From Aspidapion aeneum (taxonomy: Eukaryota; Arthropoda; Insecta; Coleoptera; Brentidae), in contig OY755038.1 of NCBI GenBank assembly GCA_963576565.1, positions 10,493,756-10,557,755 on the forward strand: DNA of 64,000 nucleotides. The letters are read 5' to 3'. The position numbers and the translations under genes were made by a program. The notes under the pieces are model-generated. The model had not been told where the DNA came from, ran no database searches, and saw nothing but the letters and a program-made list of their open reading frames with translations. Shown here piece by piece: positions 1-11,116 of the stretch. How positions within the stretch are numbered: position 1 is the stretch's first letter; each line of letters opens with the position of its first letter.

Positions 1-2351
1 GAAGACGAGAGGTCACGATATAATATATTCCCCTACTTTCCAACAGCGAAAAATATTTCAAAACACCGCCCAAAATATAGTTCTCCCTTTTACTTCTCTC
101 TTACACACATTAAGCACAGCAAGCAGCTTTTAACCATGCAGAATATTTGACAGGTCTGTATAGCCACCGCTAGTGTAGTTCATGCCTAGGAAACTCAACG
201 AAATTTGACAGATCGTTAGATTAAAGTTCTCACTAAGCTGAAAAGAGGCGCTGTGATCGCGCGTTTGTTCCTTATTCTATTTTATTTGGGAATTATCTGT
301 GGTTTGGATTTTCCGTCCCCCTTTTCTTCAGGTAGAAAAATCTTTTTGGCTTATGTAGATAATCTTTGCTGCTGTGATGCATTAAAATTAAATTTTGTTA
401 AATTTGTAACGTATGCAATTTTTAAATTAAAACAATGAGAATTTCTAGTTGCTCTCCTGGGTAAGTGTCTAAAGTTCAGACGAGTATAAGATGCATAGTT
501 TTCCGAGAAATTTTAAGGTAAGTTTTTTTATTTTCTCATTTGAGGTTAGAATGGTATTTGATAAAATTTGTATTGGTAGTAGTGTCTTTTTACCTTCTTA
601 TCGCTTACTTTACGGAACTCTGAATACAGGTTTCCAATGCCTGTTAGGTGCCCTATTTGCCAATCAATTAAGCACAAATTTAGTGTTAATTTTATCTCTT
701 TCTTTTGATATTAAATAAAAGGGAGACACATACAAAGTTAACACTAAGTTTGTGCTTAATTGATGGGTAAACGAGGGATTACGCAGCAGCGTAATATACT
801 TTAAATAAATGTATTCCTTAATTTTAAATCTTTATCTTACCATAATCTAGTACCTATAATTAAGGTGGTTATAAGTTGATTTTTTTTATTGTTTTCAGCT
901 TTTAGATGATATGTGCGACCACTGATAAGCTATGTATATACTGCTTTGAAACATACCCTACACAACTTACTAACTAACATGAGGAGGTACTTTTAAATCA
1001 CGTCAGATTTTTGTCAAACTGTTAAAAAGTAGACATTTAAGAATGATTCTCTTCAGGAACAACTGTTTCATTATTTATTCACTCATCACTCACCATAAAT
1101 GTTAAAAGCAAATTTAAATATACTGGATAGTGTTTGGTTTTTCATTATATTTTATTTTACCAATCAATTAGACTATGTATTATTTCATCTATAGTTAGTC
1201 GTTAATTTAGTTTTTATTTGTAGCTTTTTTTATAATAATAAAAACTCATTTATTTCAAAAATGTTTTATTTATTGCACTTGTGTCATTTTCAATCTGTTT
1301 ATATCTTATAAAGATATTGTATGTCTTTATAAAATGTTGACTGATTAAAAATTTAAAAAAAAAACTTTAAAATTAAAGAATATTTATTATAAAAGGCGAT
1401 TCAAATTTCCCGCCTCTACTTTTAGTTCGTCACTAAGCTCAGTAGTGGGCGCCACAGAGTTAAGGATCTGTCAAAAAGCCGGATTTGCCTATCTAATAAA
1501 AGTTTTGGCGTTCTCTTTGCGCTCTTGGCAAGTTCCTTAGTCAACTCACTTCACCTTTTTGTCTTAAATTCTCTAAAATTAGAGAGCAGCTGCTATAGAT
1601 TTAGACATTAATTCTAACTCATCCAAAGTTAATTGCCTGAATTAGAAGGTTCCTTTTCGAATTAACACAGCTGCTCATGCAAAAATACGCCTAAGAACAG
1701 TTGTTTGGCCACTTATTAGATAATTAGCATTAGTTCTTGTAGTCCAAAAAGAATCGACAAAAACAGTTGGTCTAGATCTTTATTAGCATCAAAAAGAAAA
1801 GACGCAGGTACATTGACAGACCCTTCTAAAAGTCAAAGTCTTTTGTAAAAGGTCTCTATCTATGTTAACCATCTGTGGGACATACAAGGGACAAGACAAT
1901 GGCAATGATTTATTTTGTTTCGAAGCGTGGTAGTTTTTGTTTGGTTCGCGCTTCATTAAAAAGCGGTTAGAAATATATGATGGATAGCATGAGACCCTAA
2001 TATTTTAAAAAAATTACCGTATGTTTCATCGATTATCGTAATGCTTTTGACATTTGTCAAACAAGAAGAATACCAGAAATACTTCATTAATTCGATTCTT
2101 CTTTAATAGTTATACCTAATAGCCTGAAATACTGATCGCAGGAAATGAAAAAGTGAAAATTTACCGGAAAATCCGGCCAGGATTATTTTCCGAAGTGCGA
2201 AGGCATAACATACCAACACATTTAGTTTGAGCACAAATAAAAGAAATATGCTGAATTCTTAATATTTAAAAATGGTTCAAGAGCGGCATTTCTGTAGACT
2301 ACAAACAAACGCTACATGAATTCTGAACAAAGTTGAAAGGGTCTTAGTTTA
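1..2351. other. Unassigned AT-rich intergenic DNA
   Basis: I see no gene here. Open frames at 253-438 and 491-718 have no recognisable domain and lack convincing splice context. The only structure that stands out is the inverted repeat at 663-764 and a small perfect palindrome (TTACGC-AGCA-GCGTAA) at 779-794. Confidence 0.5.
663..764. repeat. Imperfect hairpin, 27-bp arms
   Basis: The arm at 663-689 is complementary to 738-764 over 27 bases with a single mismatch, which would be a G:U pair in RNA. A loop of about 48 bases separates them. It could be a short foldback or a small-RNA precursor-like hairpin. Nothing else in the sequence supports transcription. Confidence 0.6.
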
Positions 2352-4174
2352 CCCAAGTAACATTTCTTTATTTATAGCAGAAGCTAAAAGGTTGCAAGCG
2401 CCTTTAAAACCATTAGTTTTAATGTTTGGTCGCTAGCACGTTCCCATTACCCTTATATACCCCTTAGACCTCCTAAATGAGACTTCCTAATTGGTGGTGG
2501 CAACCTATGTATTAAACTCACTATAAAACCATAAGAAATAAACTCCAGCTTCGCCCTCTAGCGGTTCCAACAGTATAGAACCTTTTAGAGCCTAAAGCTA
2601 TTACGCCACGTTGTAAAAGCAACTCAGACACGTCCTCTATCCTATTATAAAACTAGATTTCGTAATTTGGTATCCTGGCGATTCTGTTGAATACCATAAT
2701 ACCTTTAGAGTAAAGAAGTTTTCCTATAAAATAAAATAATTTAGGTCACAAAATTGCCAAAAATGTCAGAGTCCCAAAATTATTTTATCACATAAAAATA
2801 TACCGAGTTTTGTTGATGATCAAATTGTCTGCCAGATTTATTTTTCTGATAAAATCGTATTTGAAAAGCTCTCAAAACAAGCGCGCCAGCTCAAGAATGC
2901 TTTTTAATAGTTTTTGATAACAAAATAACAAATATTTAAAATTTAAAAAAATCATTTACACTATTCACCATTAAAAAAGTCTGTTTGGTTTACATAAATT
3001 AAAATTAAAGTAAAATTATTGTTAAAAATCACTGCTAAAACGACTAGATAAATATTTTCTCTTTACAATATTTTTTAAATAAATTTATATACGCCATTAT
3101 GGTTTTATAGTGGTCACTTGGTTTTTGAGGATTTCAAGGATTTTTGAGTGCCCTTATGAAACCAACAAAAAAGAACAAAGTAAACATAGTCAACATAACC
3201 TCACTTAAATTTTTTGTATTTGTTTAAAGTGTTTAAACGCGTATAATTCAACACTTTTAAATGTTTTTTATAGTGCAATTTCGACACGATCGAGAGGGCC
3301 AGTGCAATCATATTCGTTGTGCCTGCAGGTTGGAGGGCAACCTTTTATATTGGCCGTCTAAACAGGCCTTATCTAGGCCTGGGTGTCCTACCCAGGAGGA
3401 CGGAAACTCAACAATTATTAGTTATTGGGCTTTAAATAATCAATCTTGCAATAGGTAGGTACCAATCTGTACCTAGGTATATCTATTATTTTTACAAGAA
3501 ATACCTAAAAAAAATAAAAGACGAAAGTATTTACTTACTTCTGTTAGAACCCTTAAGGAAAAAAGGTTTTATATGGCCGCCTATTTAAATAATATTTAAT
3601 ATACAGCTATGGGTAACTATAAATACAAAATAATTAAGTTTACCTTTAAGCCTTCCTATAAAACCTTTTGAAAATGCCTAAAAGTAATGGCAAAAACCAA
3701 AAGTCTAAAGTTTATATTTATCACTCTAAACTAGGAAACTAGGTTCTATATGGCCGCCTATCTAATCATATTTACTTTTAAACTACTGGTAACTATAAAA
3801 ACAAAAGGATATAAGATAGCCTTTTAGCTCTATTATAAAACACTTTTGTGATGACCTAAAGTAATGAAAAAAACTAAATGACCAAAGTTTATATTCATTT
3901 CTTTTTAAAAACTTTAGGAAAAATGGTTTTATAAGACCATCTTTATAAATCAGAAATCAATAAAACCAAAAGTATCTAAAAGAAACAGAAGGAAAATCAG
4001 TTTTATTATACACCCTTTATAAATCACTTTTTGGTTGTATAACACCCCTTTAGGTAATTGCCAATATAAATTACCTTTATGTAGCCAAATTGATCCTAAA
4101 TCCCATAACAGCACCCTCTAAATAACCTAGGAACCAAATTAATAAAACCTTGAGTGGTAATAATGTTACTTGGG
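2352..4174. mobile_element. DNA transposon relic with CCCAAGTAACAT terminal inverted repeats
   Basis: The left end CCCAAGTAACATT is matched by AATGTTACTTGGG at the right end, and both ends are flanked by TA (2350-2351 and 4175-4176). The element is 1.82 kb and has no transposase frame. Its right half holds about three diverged tandem units of roughly 178 bp. The CCCA start and 2-bp flanking duplication resemble the 31347 and 56303 elements in this window, so they may belong to one superfamily, which I cannot name. Confidence 0.65.
3560..3945. repeat. Diverged ~178-bp tandem repeat
   Basis: The phrase TATATGGCCGCCTAT recurs at about 3570 and 3747, and a weaker third start (GGTTTTATAAGACCATC) lies near 3921, giving a period of about 177-178 bp. 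Internal blocks such as GGTAACTATAAA and AAAGTTTATATT recur in the same order. The array lies inside the 2352-4174 element. Confidence 0.7.
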
Positions 4175-4176
4175 TA

Positions 4177-4768
4177 TAGTTCCTTTAGGCAAGCGTTTTG
4201 AAAATCGACTTTTTAGAAGAAATTAGTATTATTATTTTTGGGAAAACGGTCAATTTCCCTAATATCGACCCTGCTGAATCCAAATATCCCGATTGCCACC
4301 TCCTTAAGCTTGACACAAGTTGAGATAATGAAGATGGCGGCTACAATGACGCCGGAATTTTAAATGGCCGGTTCAGTTTGGTTCAAAATCAAAAAATAAA
4401 CCATTTCCTTACCAATTTTATGTAATTTTCTAAGCTTTATATAAAAAAATACATAATATACTTTTTTTTCAACCGACCAGAAAACATACACTTTCTGTAC
4501 ATTTTTTTATACAGAAAGTTTCATTTTACAGTGCGGGTTTAGTTCAGATTCTTTCCGGTCTCCAAAGTGATCTTTATTTTTAATTTTCCGGTCTCTTGTT
4601 CTCTTTCCGGTCCCTATTTCAGTCAAATTAGCCATGACTTTGTGATGACAGCTTATAAAAATTGTTTTGTTTTGACAGCTTTGACATTTAAAATAAATCA
4701 ATATGGCTGCCTTTTAAATAAAAAACTTGTGTTTAAAAAGAGATATTTAAAAAAATAATAAGTAAATT
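4177..4768. other. Upstream flank of Crypton with TTTCCGGTC motifs
   Basis: There is no gene here. A hairpin (ACTTTCTGTA / TACAGAAAGT) lies near 4490-4521. The 9-mer TTTCCGGTC occurs at 4552, 4585 and 4604. The same motif recurs on the far side of the recombinase gene at 6848-6856 (inverted) and 6941-6949, so these motifs may mark the ends of the Crypton element. Confidence 0.5.
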
Positions 4769-5185
4769 ATGGACTTGGACATGAATGAAGAATTAAATCC
4801 GGAAGAAATAATTGAAGCAGCATCAAAGGTAACTTTCGACTTGCTACCAGAAAAATCCAAAGAGAGATATACTAGAAATTATGATGTATTCCTTAATTGA
4901 TGTCACACAAACAAAGTTAAATCAATTGATGAAAATGTCCTAGTGGCATATTTTGCCGAAAAATCAGCCACATTGAAGTCCAATAGTTTATGGAGTTTAT
5001 TTTCAACAATAAAAACTTGCTTATCATTAAGGAGAAATATTGATATTAGTCGCTACTACAAGCTAATTGCATTTTTAAAGAAAAAGTCTGCATGATATAA
5101 GCCTAAAAAGGCCAGAGTTTTCAGTGGAGAAGAAATTAATAAATTTTTGGAAGAAGCAAGGGATGAGGAATTTTTAATGCTCAAA

Positions 5186-5895
5186 GTAAGTAAAATACAA
5201 ACAAACCTAATTATTCTCCTTGCTATTTTTGTTATAAAAACGTGTGTTTCAATCCCAACAACTGCACTGTAACTTTTAACCAAATTTTAAAATTTTATTA
5301 GCTTCAATTAACAATTTTTTCTGTAAAAACAAAAAACAATTCTATTTATTAATTTTCATTCAATAACCTAACTAAAATAATCATAACATAACACAAGGAC
5401 TACCAAGCTAAGCAATGATGCCAATTTGTTTTATATAGATTCTTTGGAACCAAATAAAAAACTCAAATTGGAATTCAATTACAACTATTATTTATTACAA
5501 ACAAAAGATTCATACAAATTTTGCCATTTAAATTACAAAAAAAAACATACAACACAGATTTTTTTGTTTTACCATCTTTATTTTTATCAAAAAATAATAT
5601 AAAAAATGTATACTTTAACTAATTACTTAAATAATAGTGGAAAAAGTATTTTTAAAACTATCTAGGTTAGTACTAGCACAGCCTACCTAGGTAGGCTGTG
5701 GTACTAGGTATCCGATTGTTTAATAACTTAGCATTCTTAATGATAAAAATAATAAAATCCGGCAACGCTCGACTGCGGCTAGTGAAAAGAACAAGACGAG
5801 GAAAAATACCAGTTTTTATTACGGATCGGTTGCATATGGGACTGTTCACAAATTGTAAAGTTAGCAAAAATTTTAAATTTACTTTTTGATTTTAG
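5186..5895 (+). other. Intron of the Crypton recombinase
   Basis: The segment runs from GTAAGT to TTTTAG and joins two in-frame coding blocks (139 codons, then 241). It is strongly AT-rich and contains the 24-bp perfect palindrome at 5677-5700. The intron falls just before the conserved block holding the first catalytic arginine. Confidence 0.75.
5669..5706. repeat. Palindromic hairpin (CACAGCCTAC...GTAGGCTGTG)
   Basis: Positions 5677-5700 form a perfect 24-bp palindrome. Outer arms TAGTAC and GTACTA extend it after a 3-base bulge. It is preceded by TAG, as are similar hairpins at 25411, 25937, 26377 and 60341. Confidence 0.75.
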
Positions 5896-6847
5896 GTTGT
5901 AACGATCATGGCCATTTCGGGAGCAATGAGGAGGGAAGAAATTACTAAATTAACCCTAAAAGACGTCACTGAGAAAGAAGACATGATAATAGTCAATATA
6001 CCAAACACTAAAACAAATGTTTCAAGAACTTTCGTAATTCTTGGTGAAAGAAATTTGAAGTTATTTAAAAAATACAAAAATCTAAGGCCCCCAAATGTTC
6101 CGCATGAAAGATTCTTTTTATTTTACTCTCAAGGAAAATGTAGAAAGCAGCCAGTAGGTCTTCATGGCGTAGGAGGGGCACCTGCCAAAATCGCCAAATT
6201 TCTACAGCTTAAAAATCCACAAGAATTCACCGGACACACATTCAGGCGCACCGCTGCCACACTCCTAATAGAAGGCGGTGGAGACATATTAAACCTTAAA
6301 AATTTGGGCGGCTGGCATTCAAACTCTGTTGCTGAAGGATATATTGAGCACTCACTGAGACAAAAAGTTGATAATGCTAAAAAAATTGGAGCAGGTGCAG
6401 GCGGGAGCTTCCCAGTAGCAGCCAGCAATGGAAGTTCAACCAGAGATTTTACTACATCTAATGTGTCTGATGCTCAAAATAATATGTTGTCAAACATTTC
6501 AGAAACAATAAATATACAGCAGAGAAATTCACCAAAAATTGAAAATACTTCGGCTGCAAATATAAATATCCAAAATGTGCATAACTGCATTTTTAATATT
6601 TATACTCAAGAGAAAAAGTAATGATGCATTAAAATTGTTTGAATTTTATATTAGGTACATATAGGTAACTTACATATAAAATGGTTACTATAGTTATATA
6701 GGTAGTTGCGTATAAGAATTGTTCCTAATTGTAGCATAAATATTGTTTAAATATAAGTAGTCAAACATATACTTACTCTAGCTTTTGAGTAAGACAGACA
6801 GCTGTGCTTCATTATGTCGGTTAAAAAAAAATATACGTACGATACAC

Positions 6848-6949
6848 GACCGGAAACTGACTTTACAGGTCTCCGCAGGTTTACAGGTCTCGCCTGCGGC
6901 TCGCCCTGTAAATTTCCTGTGTCGACCTGTAAAGTCCTTATTTCCGGTC
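6848..6949. repeat. Nested inverted repeat downstream of Crypton
   Basis: The outer arms are GACCGGAAACTGACTTTACA and its imperfect complement ending in TTTCCGGTC. Inner pairs TTTACAGG/CCTGTAAA and CCGCAGG/CCTGCGG extend the fold. It is GC-richer than its surroundings and lies about 230 bp after the recombinase stop codon. It may be a transcription-ending or transposon-end structure. Confidence 0.6.
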
Positions 6950-7418
6950 TAGTAACGTAAATACCTATTATTCTACTACTAAATTCCCCTTTTCAACAAT
7001 GGATAGACCGCAACTGTAATTATATCTTGTCAGATATTTGTACAACTCATTTTTGTCGACTTTAAAGTCGAATAAGTATACTTTTTACTCTATCTACCAC
7101 AATATCCTTTCCCTTTTATGGACTTTACTTATTGGCAATATTAATTGAGGATTTAGAGTCCTTTGTTAGAAAGCCATTGCGTTTTCCACCTAAATCCTCT
7201 GCTTTAATACGCTTTTAGGGTTCTTTGGCTTTTTGCCGACCGACGCCGCGGCCCTGCCGTCGTTTTTCTTGAGAAAAGGGACAGCATAAGAAACATATTT
7301 CTGCAGGTGATACCACTACCTAGAGAACCATGTATGATATATTTTAAACAAATAGAGACGCAACAAACCCATCAAAGCAACTCAAACTCACATTTTTTTG
7401 TTATGGTATTGTCTTTCC

Positions 7419-8855
7419 CAACGATATCAAAACGGATGGGCCACAATCGCAGCCCACGAGAAAGACCGGCCCGAGCCTGAAAATATCACGTGACCGTAGT
7501 AGGGTCACAAAAGAACGCCTCCCGGCCAGCTGTCATTATAAAACATGTGTGTTTTCAGTTTTGGAATGTTTGTTTACGTCGATTTTTTTTAATTCGGGCA
7601 TGAATTTTATGTGAATTTTATCAAAGTTATTAAAATAACGCAGCACACGAAAAAGACAATAATGCCGCGAACGTGTAGTGTTGTTGGTTGTCGGTCCAAC
7701 TATAAAACTGAAACCGAATATGTGTCAACTTTTAATTTGTCAGTAGATAAACAAATGCTTAAAATTTGGCTGCGAAAAATTCCTAATGATTTAAGTATCT
7801 TAAAACGTCCACAAGTTGCATCAAACATTTTCCTAAAGTGTGTTGTAAATGGAGAATGTTGAAAATATTCCGAAATACCTAAGTAAACAACCTGTATCTA
7901 CTGTTCGATTAGCTGATCAAGAGGCAACAACTGGAAACTGTAATACAAGAAAGTCTTGAAACACTTTGAGCTCATAAGAAATCAAAAGTTTTATCGAATA
8001 TTGAGAACATTTCAAAATTTTATTTTTCTAATACTAAAATAAACAAAAATTGAATTTTTACCCAGGAACGTGACACAGTCTGCCTGTGCCTGATGACATT
8101 TTTGAACAACAATCCATCACTGTTAGCATCTCTAGTTGTTGAGGGCAATCTGTAATTTTTTATAAATGTTAACAATGCCAAAAAAAGTTGGAGTTTTATT
8201 TTTGGACAGCACCGATACACTTGAAGAGCTAATGTAATTTACTGAAATGAAAGTTGCAAACGGGAAAGAAGTGGTAAAAGATAACATTTATCAAGTAATA
8301 GACATCCTTAGTGACATATTCGATAGTGAGAGTGAAAAATGTGTTCAATTGTCATTTCTTATTGAACAATTAGGTCTCTTGAAAGGTCAACTGAGAATCG
8401 AAGATATTGTGGATACACTTTAATGTTGGCTTCATCTTTTGTAAAATATGGCTAACAGATAGTAATCTCTCCGTTAGTGTGCAATATTTAAAAAGTAAGA
8501 TACAGCTTTTAAAAGAACATGAGTTGGTAGTTAACTTACACATTGATGAAATATATATTAAACTTTGTGCTGGGTAATTTTTCAAAAAATTATTGACGAC
8601 CAATACATTCAGTTTATTGAACGTGAAAACCATCTCACTTATTCACAAAATCACTTGTTTCTTTTTAATAAATTATTGTGAAATGTTTTATATTAAAAAA
8701 ATTTTCATCCCAACAAAAGCGAAAATCTGTAGTGCTATTTTGAAAATATCACAAATAAACCTCTATTTATTCGCCCATAAGACCCAATGAAAAATTCAGC
8801 CTACAACAACAGCTGATTTTTTCAGAATCGTAGCCCGTATTTTTTTGCTAGCCTT
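7419..8855 (+). mobile_element. P-like (THAP-transposase) DNA transposon relic
   Basis: The left end carries ATATCAAAACGGATGGGCCA. The inverted right end shows the related series GGCTAGCAAAA...CGGGCTACGAT. Flanking octamers GTCTTTCC (7411) and GTCTTGCC (8856) match at 7 of 8 positions, as expected for P elements. The interior carries a THAP-domain and P-transposase remnant. The same terminal sequences bound the 18160-18771 element, which independently supports the borders. The ends are diverged, so each border could be off by a base or two. Confidence 0.65.
7662..8575 (+). pseudogene. P-element-type THAP transposase remnant
   Basis: The start MPRTCSVVGCRSNY matches the beginning of a THAP zinc-finger domain (first Cys pair), followed by an FNLS...WLRKIPND stretch typical of that fold. 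The second zinc-ligand half (Cys...His-Phe) is not recognisable. After frameshifts, a frame reading ENIPKYLSKQP continues to about 7960. Near 8400-8480 lies a stop-broken stretch resembling the P-transposase RYS...LMLASF region. At 8512-8575 the frame KEHELVVNLHIDEIYIK matches the catalytic-domain start, where the first acidic residue (IDE) lies. The sequence then ends in a stop and the rest of the RNase H-like domain is missing. The gene is broken by several stops and frameshifts and cannot encode an active transposase. Confidence 0.7.
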
Positions 8856-8863
8856 GTCTTGCC

Positions 8864-9334
8864 AAATTCATTAGCGTTTAACTAAAATAATGTATGTTGT
8901 CATCCGTGAGTGACATCATGCAACATATAAACAAACATGCTTGTCCCTCACAACCTGTAATTTTCCGACGCTTATGAATTAACAAGGACGGAAGATGCGT
9001 CTCTCTCTAAACAGGGCTAGAGTATAGAGGACCGATATTTCTTTCCTTCGATTTGACTTAAATAGATTTAATTTTGATAAGTTTGTCCGGACTATTTCTT
9101 TTAAATATGTCATATATACAGGGTCTCTTCCACTACCCAGGTAGCAAGGTGACGTGGTTTAAACTGTAACAAAACGGAGTTTGTTTATTTAAAAAAATTT
9201 GGACATCAACAAGCATTAATTACACGGAAAACTAGGTAAAGAACATGTAGTAAAATTTATAGCAAGGCAGCGACTTGTTTTTAGGCATTCATTTTCAGGA
9301 TCGCTATTTTAATAAAAGTTGTCTTCGGCTAATC
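8864..9334. other. No gene seen
   Basis: Intergenic DNA with no recognised domain. A TATACAGGGT stretch near 9116 resembles a mariner-type end but has no partner. Confidence 0.4.
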
Positions 9335-9344
9335 GGTCCTTTGA

Positions 9345-10022
9345 CAAGACGCTAGCGCTACCAAGTCCACTTTCAATCCCTGGCTTCGCAAGCGCAGATC
9401 TACCAATATTATTTACCTCATGTCTTAGAATAGATGCATACAGGGTGATTTTCACTTGAATGATTCTAACCACATGAAAATAGAAAGTTTCAAAAACCTA
9501 ACCTAACAAAACCTAATCAAATCTAACCGAACCGAAGGAAACTGAACCAATAATTTTTTTCAAAAAAAAAACTTTCCTGACTTCCTGCCCGGGATCCTAG
9601 AGGATGTGAATCCGAACCGAACCAAACCGAACCTAACTAAACTGAACCAAACCTAACCTAACCAAACTAAACTACAACACGTACTGCTAATTAGGTTTAG
9701 TTGGGTAGGGTTAGGTTTGGATAGGTTCGGTTCGGTACGGTCCGGTTCGGATTCACATCCTCTAGCATCCCAGGTAGGAAGTCAGGAAACTTTTTTTTTT
9801 TTGAAAAAAAATATTGGTTTAGTTTGCTTTGGTTCGGTTCGGTTAGATCTGATTAGGTTTCGTTAGGTTAGGTTTTTGAAACTTTCTATTTTCATGTGGT
9901 TAGAATCATTCAAGTGAAAATCACCCTGTACATCGATTCTAATACATGAGGTAAATAATATTGGTAGATCTACGCATGCGAAGCCAGGGATTGGAAGTGG
10001 ACTTGGTAGCGCTAGCGTCTTG
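9345..10022. mobile_element. Foldback element with ~330-bp arms and 10-bp target duplication
   Basis: Almost the whole element is one imperfect palindrome: CAAGACGCTAGCGCTACC at the left is matched by GGTAGCGCTAGCGTCTTG at the right, and pairing continues to about 9660/9690. It is flanked by GGTCCTTTGA (9335-9344) and GGTCCTTTGA (10024-10033), with one extra T on the right. Long arms and a 9-11 bp duplication fit MULE/Foldback-type elements. Inside, TA-flanked CAGGGTGATTTTCACTTG ends (9441 and 9928) suggest a mariner-like palindrome nested within. The centre holds degenerate AACCG/AACCTAA pentamers and a CCGGGATCCTAG module. No coding frame is present. Confidence 0.75.
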
Positions 10023-10033
10023 TGGTCCTTTGA

Positions 10034-11116
10034 GCCACTAACATCCACAAAAATTTATATTTTGTAATTGGAAACAAATTTAACAAACTATTTTCAACTT
10101 TTAAACTTTTCAACGTACCTTCATATATTTACGTCTCGTATAATGCCGGTAAAAGATTGGCTGAGGCGCCATCTATGTAAGTATGAATGAACGTCCCTTG
10201 GACAAATGTCCTGTATGGGTGGTGATCAATAAATGACGTGTTCAAGACGACAAAAAGTATAAAATGTATTTATCAGTATGAAAATTTTCAAAATTCTTAA
10301 AAATTTTTAATTGTTAAATTCTCAAAATTTTTCTTCTCTTTTGCAATGACGCAGTACAAAAAAACACGTCTCAGCGGTGGGAGCTGTTGGATAGCTATGA
10401 TATCACGAACGAACGAAAAAGTTGTTTAGTTTATCGTGGTCTTACTGACTTTATAAAGTAATTTTGTGAAAGCTTTGCAGGCGGTTGGGTTGGCGAAATA
10501 TTTTTCTTCTTTAATTATAGTGGAAGAAGAGATCAATGGCTAATAATAACTGAATAGAATTTAATCAGCTTTGTAGTAGCATAAACTAATAATATAGTTT
10601 ATGGTGGTAGAAAGAAGCTAAATGTATTTTTTAACGATCACATGGTAAATAGGATTAAAACCATGCAGGCAAAAGTTATTAAATTCTATTTTGACACCAC
10701 ATTCTATTGTGATTCAAGGTAAAACTAATCTTCAAAATTATACAAAAAAAAAATATGATAACGCTTAGTTAAATAAATGAGGGAATTGGATCGGTTAATA
10801 ATAATAATCAAACAAGTTTCGTGGCTAATCGGGTAAAAAAGGAGTTTTTGTTCCTCTCATATTTTGCCGTGGGTAGCTTGAAACATCACGGGGGTCCAAG
10901 ATCTAATGGACACCTAATAAGTGTTGACAGTTAACTGTTTCGTCCTTATAGGACTCCTCAGAACACCGCTTGGTCAATGTGACTCCCTTGCGAAGTTAAT
11001 TAGACGGTTTTGTCTCTAATCCTATGTAAATTTTGAGAAAACTCTCGCAAGAAACGCCATCTACCGAGATACGAGAGCACTGATACCACTTCACGCGAAA
11101 ATAAACTGCTATATAT
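10034..11116. other. No gene seen
   Basis: AT-rich DNA with no recognised element ends or protein domain. The short minus-strand frame at 10996-11205 overlaps the end of the next element and looks fortuitous. Confidence 0.4.

Larger units (their letters stand above)
4769..6621 (+). pseudogene. Crypton-type tyrosine recombinase (two exons, two premature stops)
   Basis: This is the transposase of a Crypton DNA transposon, a tyrosine recombinase that would cut and rejoin DNA through a covalent tyrosine link. Exon 1 is 4769-5185 and exon 2 is 5896-6621, with a GTAAGT donor, a TTTTAG acceptor and a phase-0 intron. The conceptual product is 380 residues. The N-terminal half is helical, like a core-binding domain. 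Catalytic signatures follow: Arg151 in SGAMRREE, His253-x-x-Arg256 in GHTFRRT, Trp279 in LGGWHSNS, and the probable nucleophile Tyr288 in AEGYIEH. The C-terminal tail ends with an NCIFNIY-like motif shared with the 58-kb copy. TGA codons at 4898-4900 and 5093-5095 interrupt exon 1, so this copy is dead unless read through. Exon 2 alone is open for 237 residues. KIAA1958/ZMYM-like domesticated relatives are known, but the stops argue against domestication here. Family assignment is from recognised motifs; no search was run. Confidence 0.82.

Noticed and set aside
3261..3458. 65-codon frame with arginine/cysteine residues
   Set aside because: It lies inside a non-autonomous element, has no domain and no support from flanking signals.
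9490..9740. AACCTAACC / GGTTAGG pentamers resembling the insect telomere repeat
   Set aside because: The units are degenerate, mixed with AACCG, and lie symmetrically inside a foldback element with target duplications.
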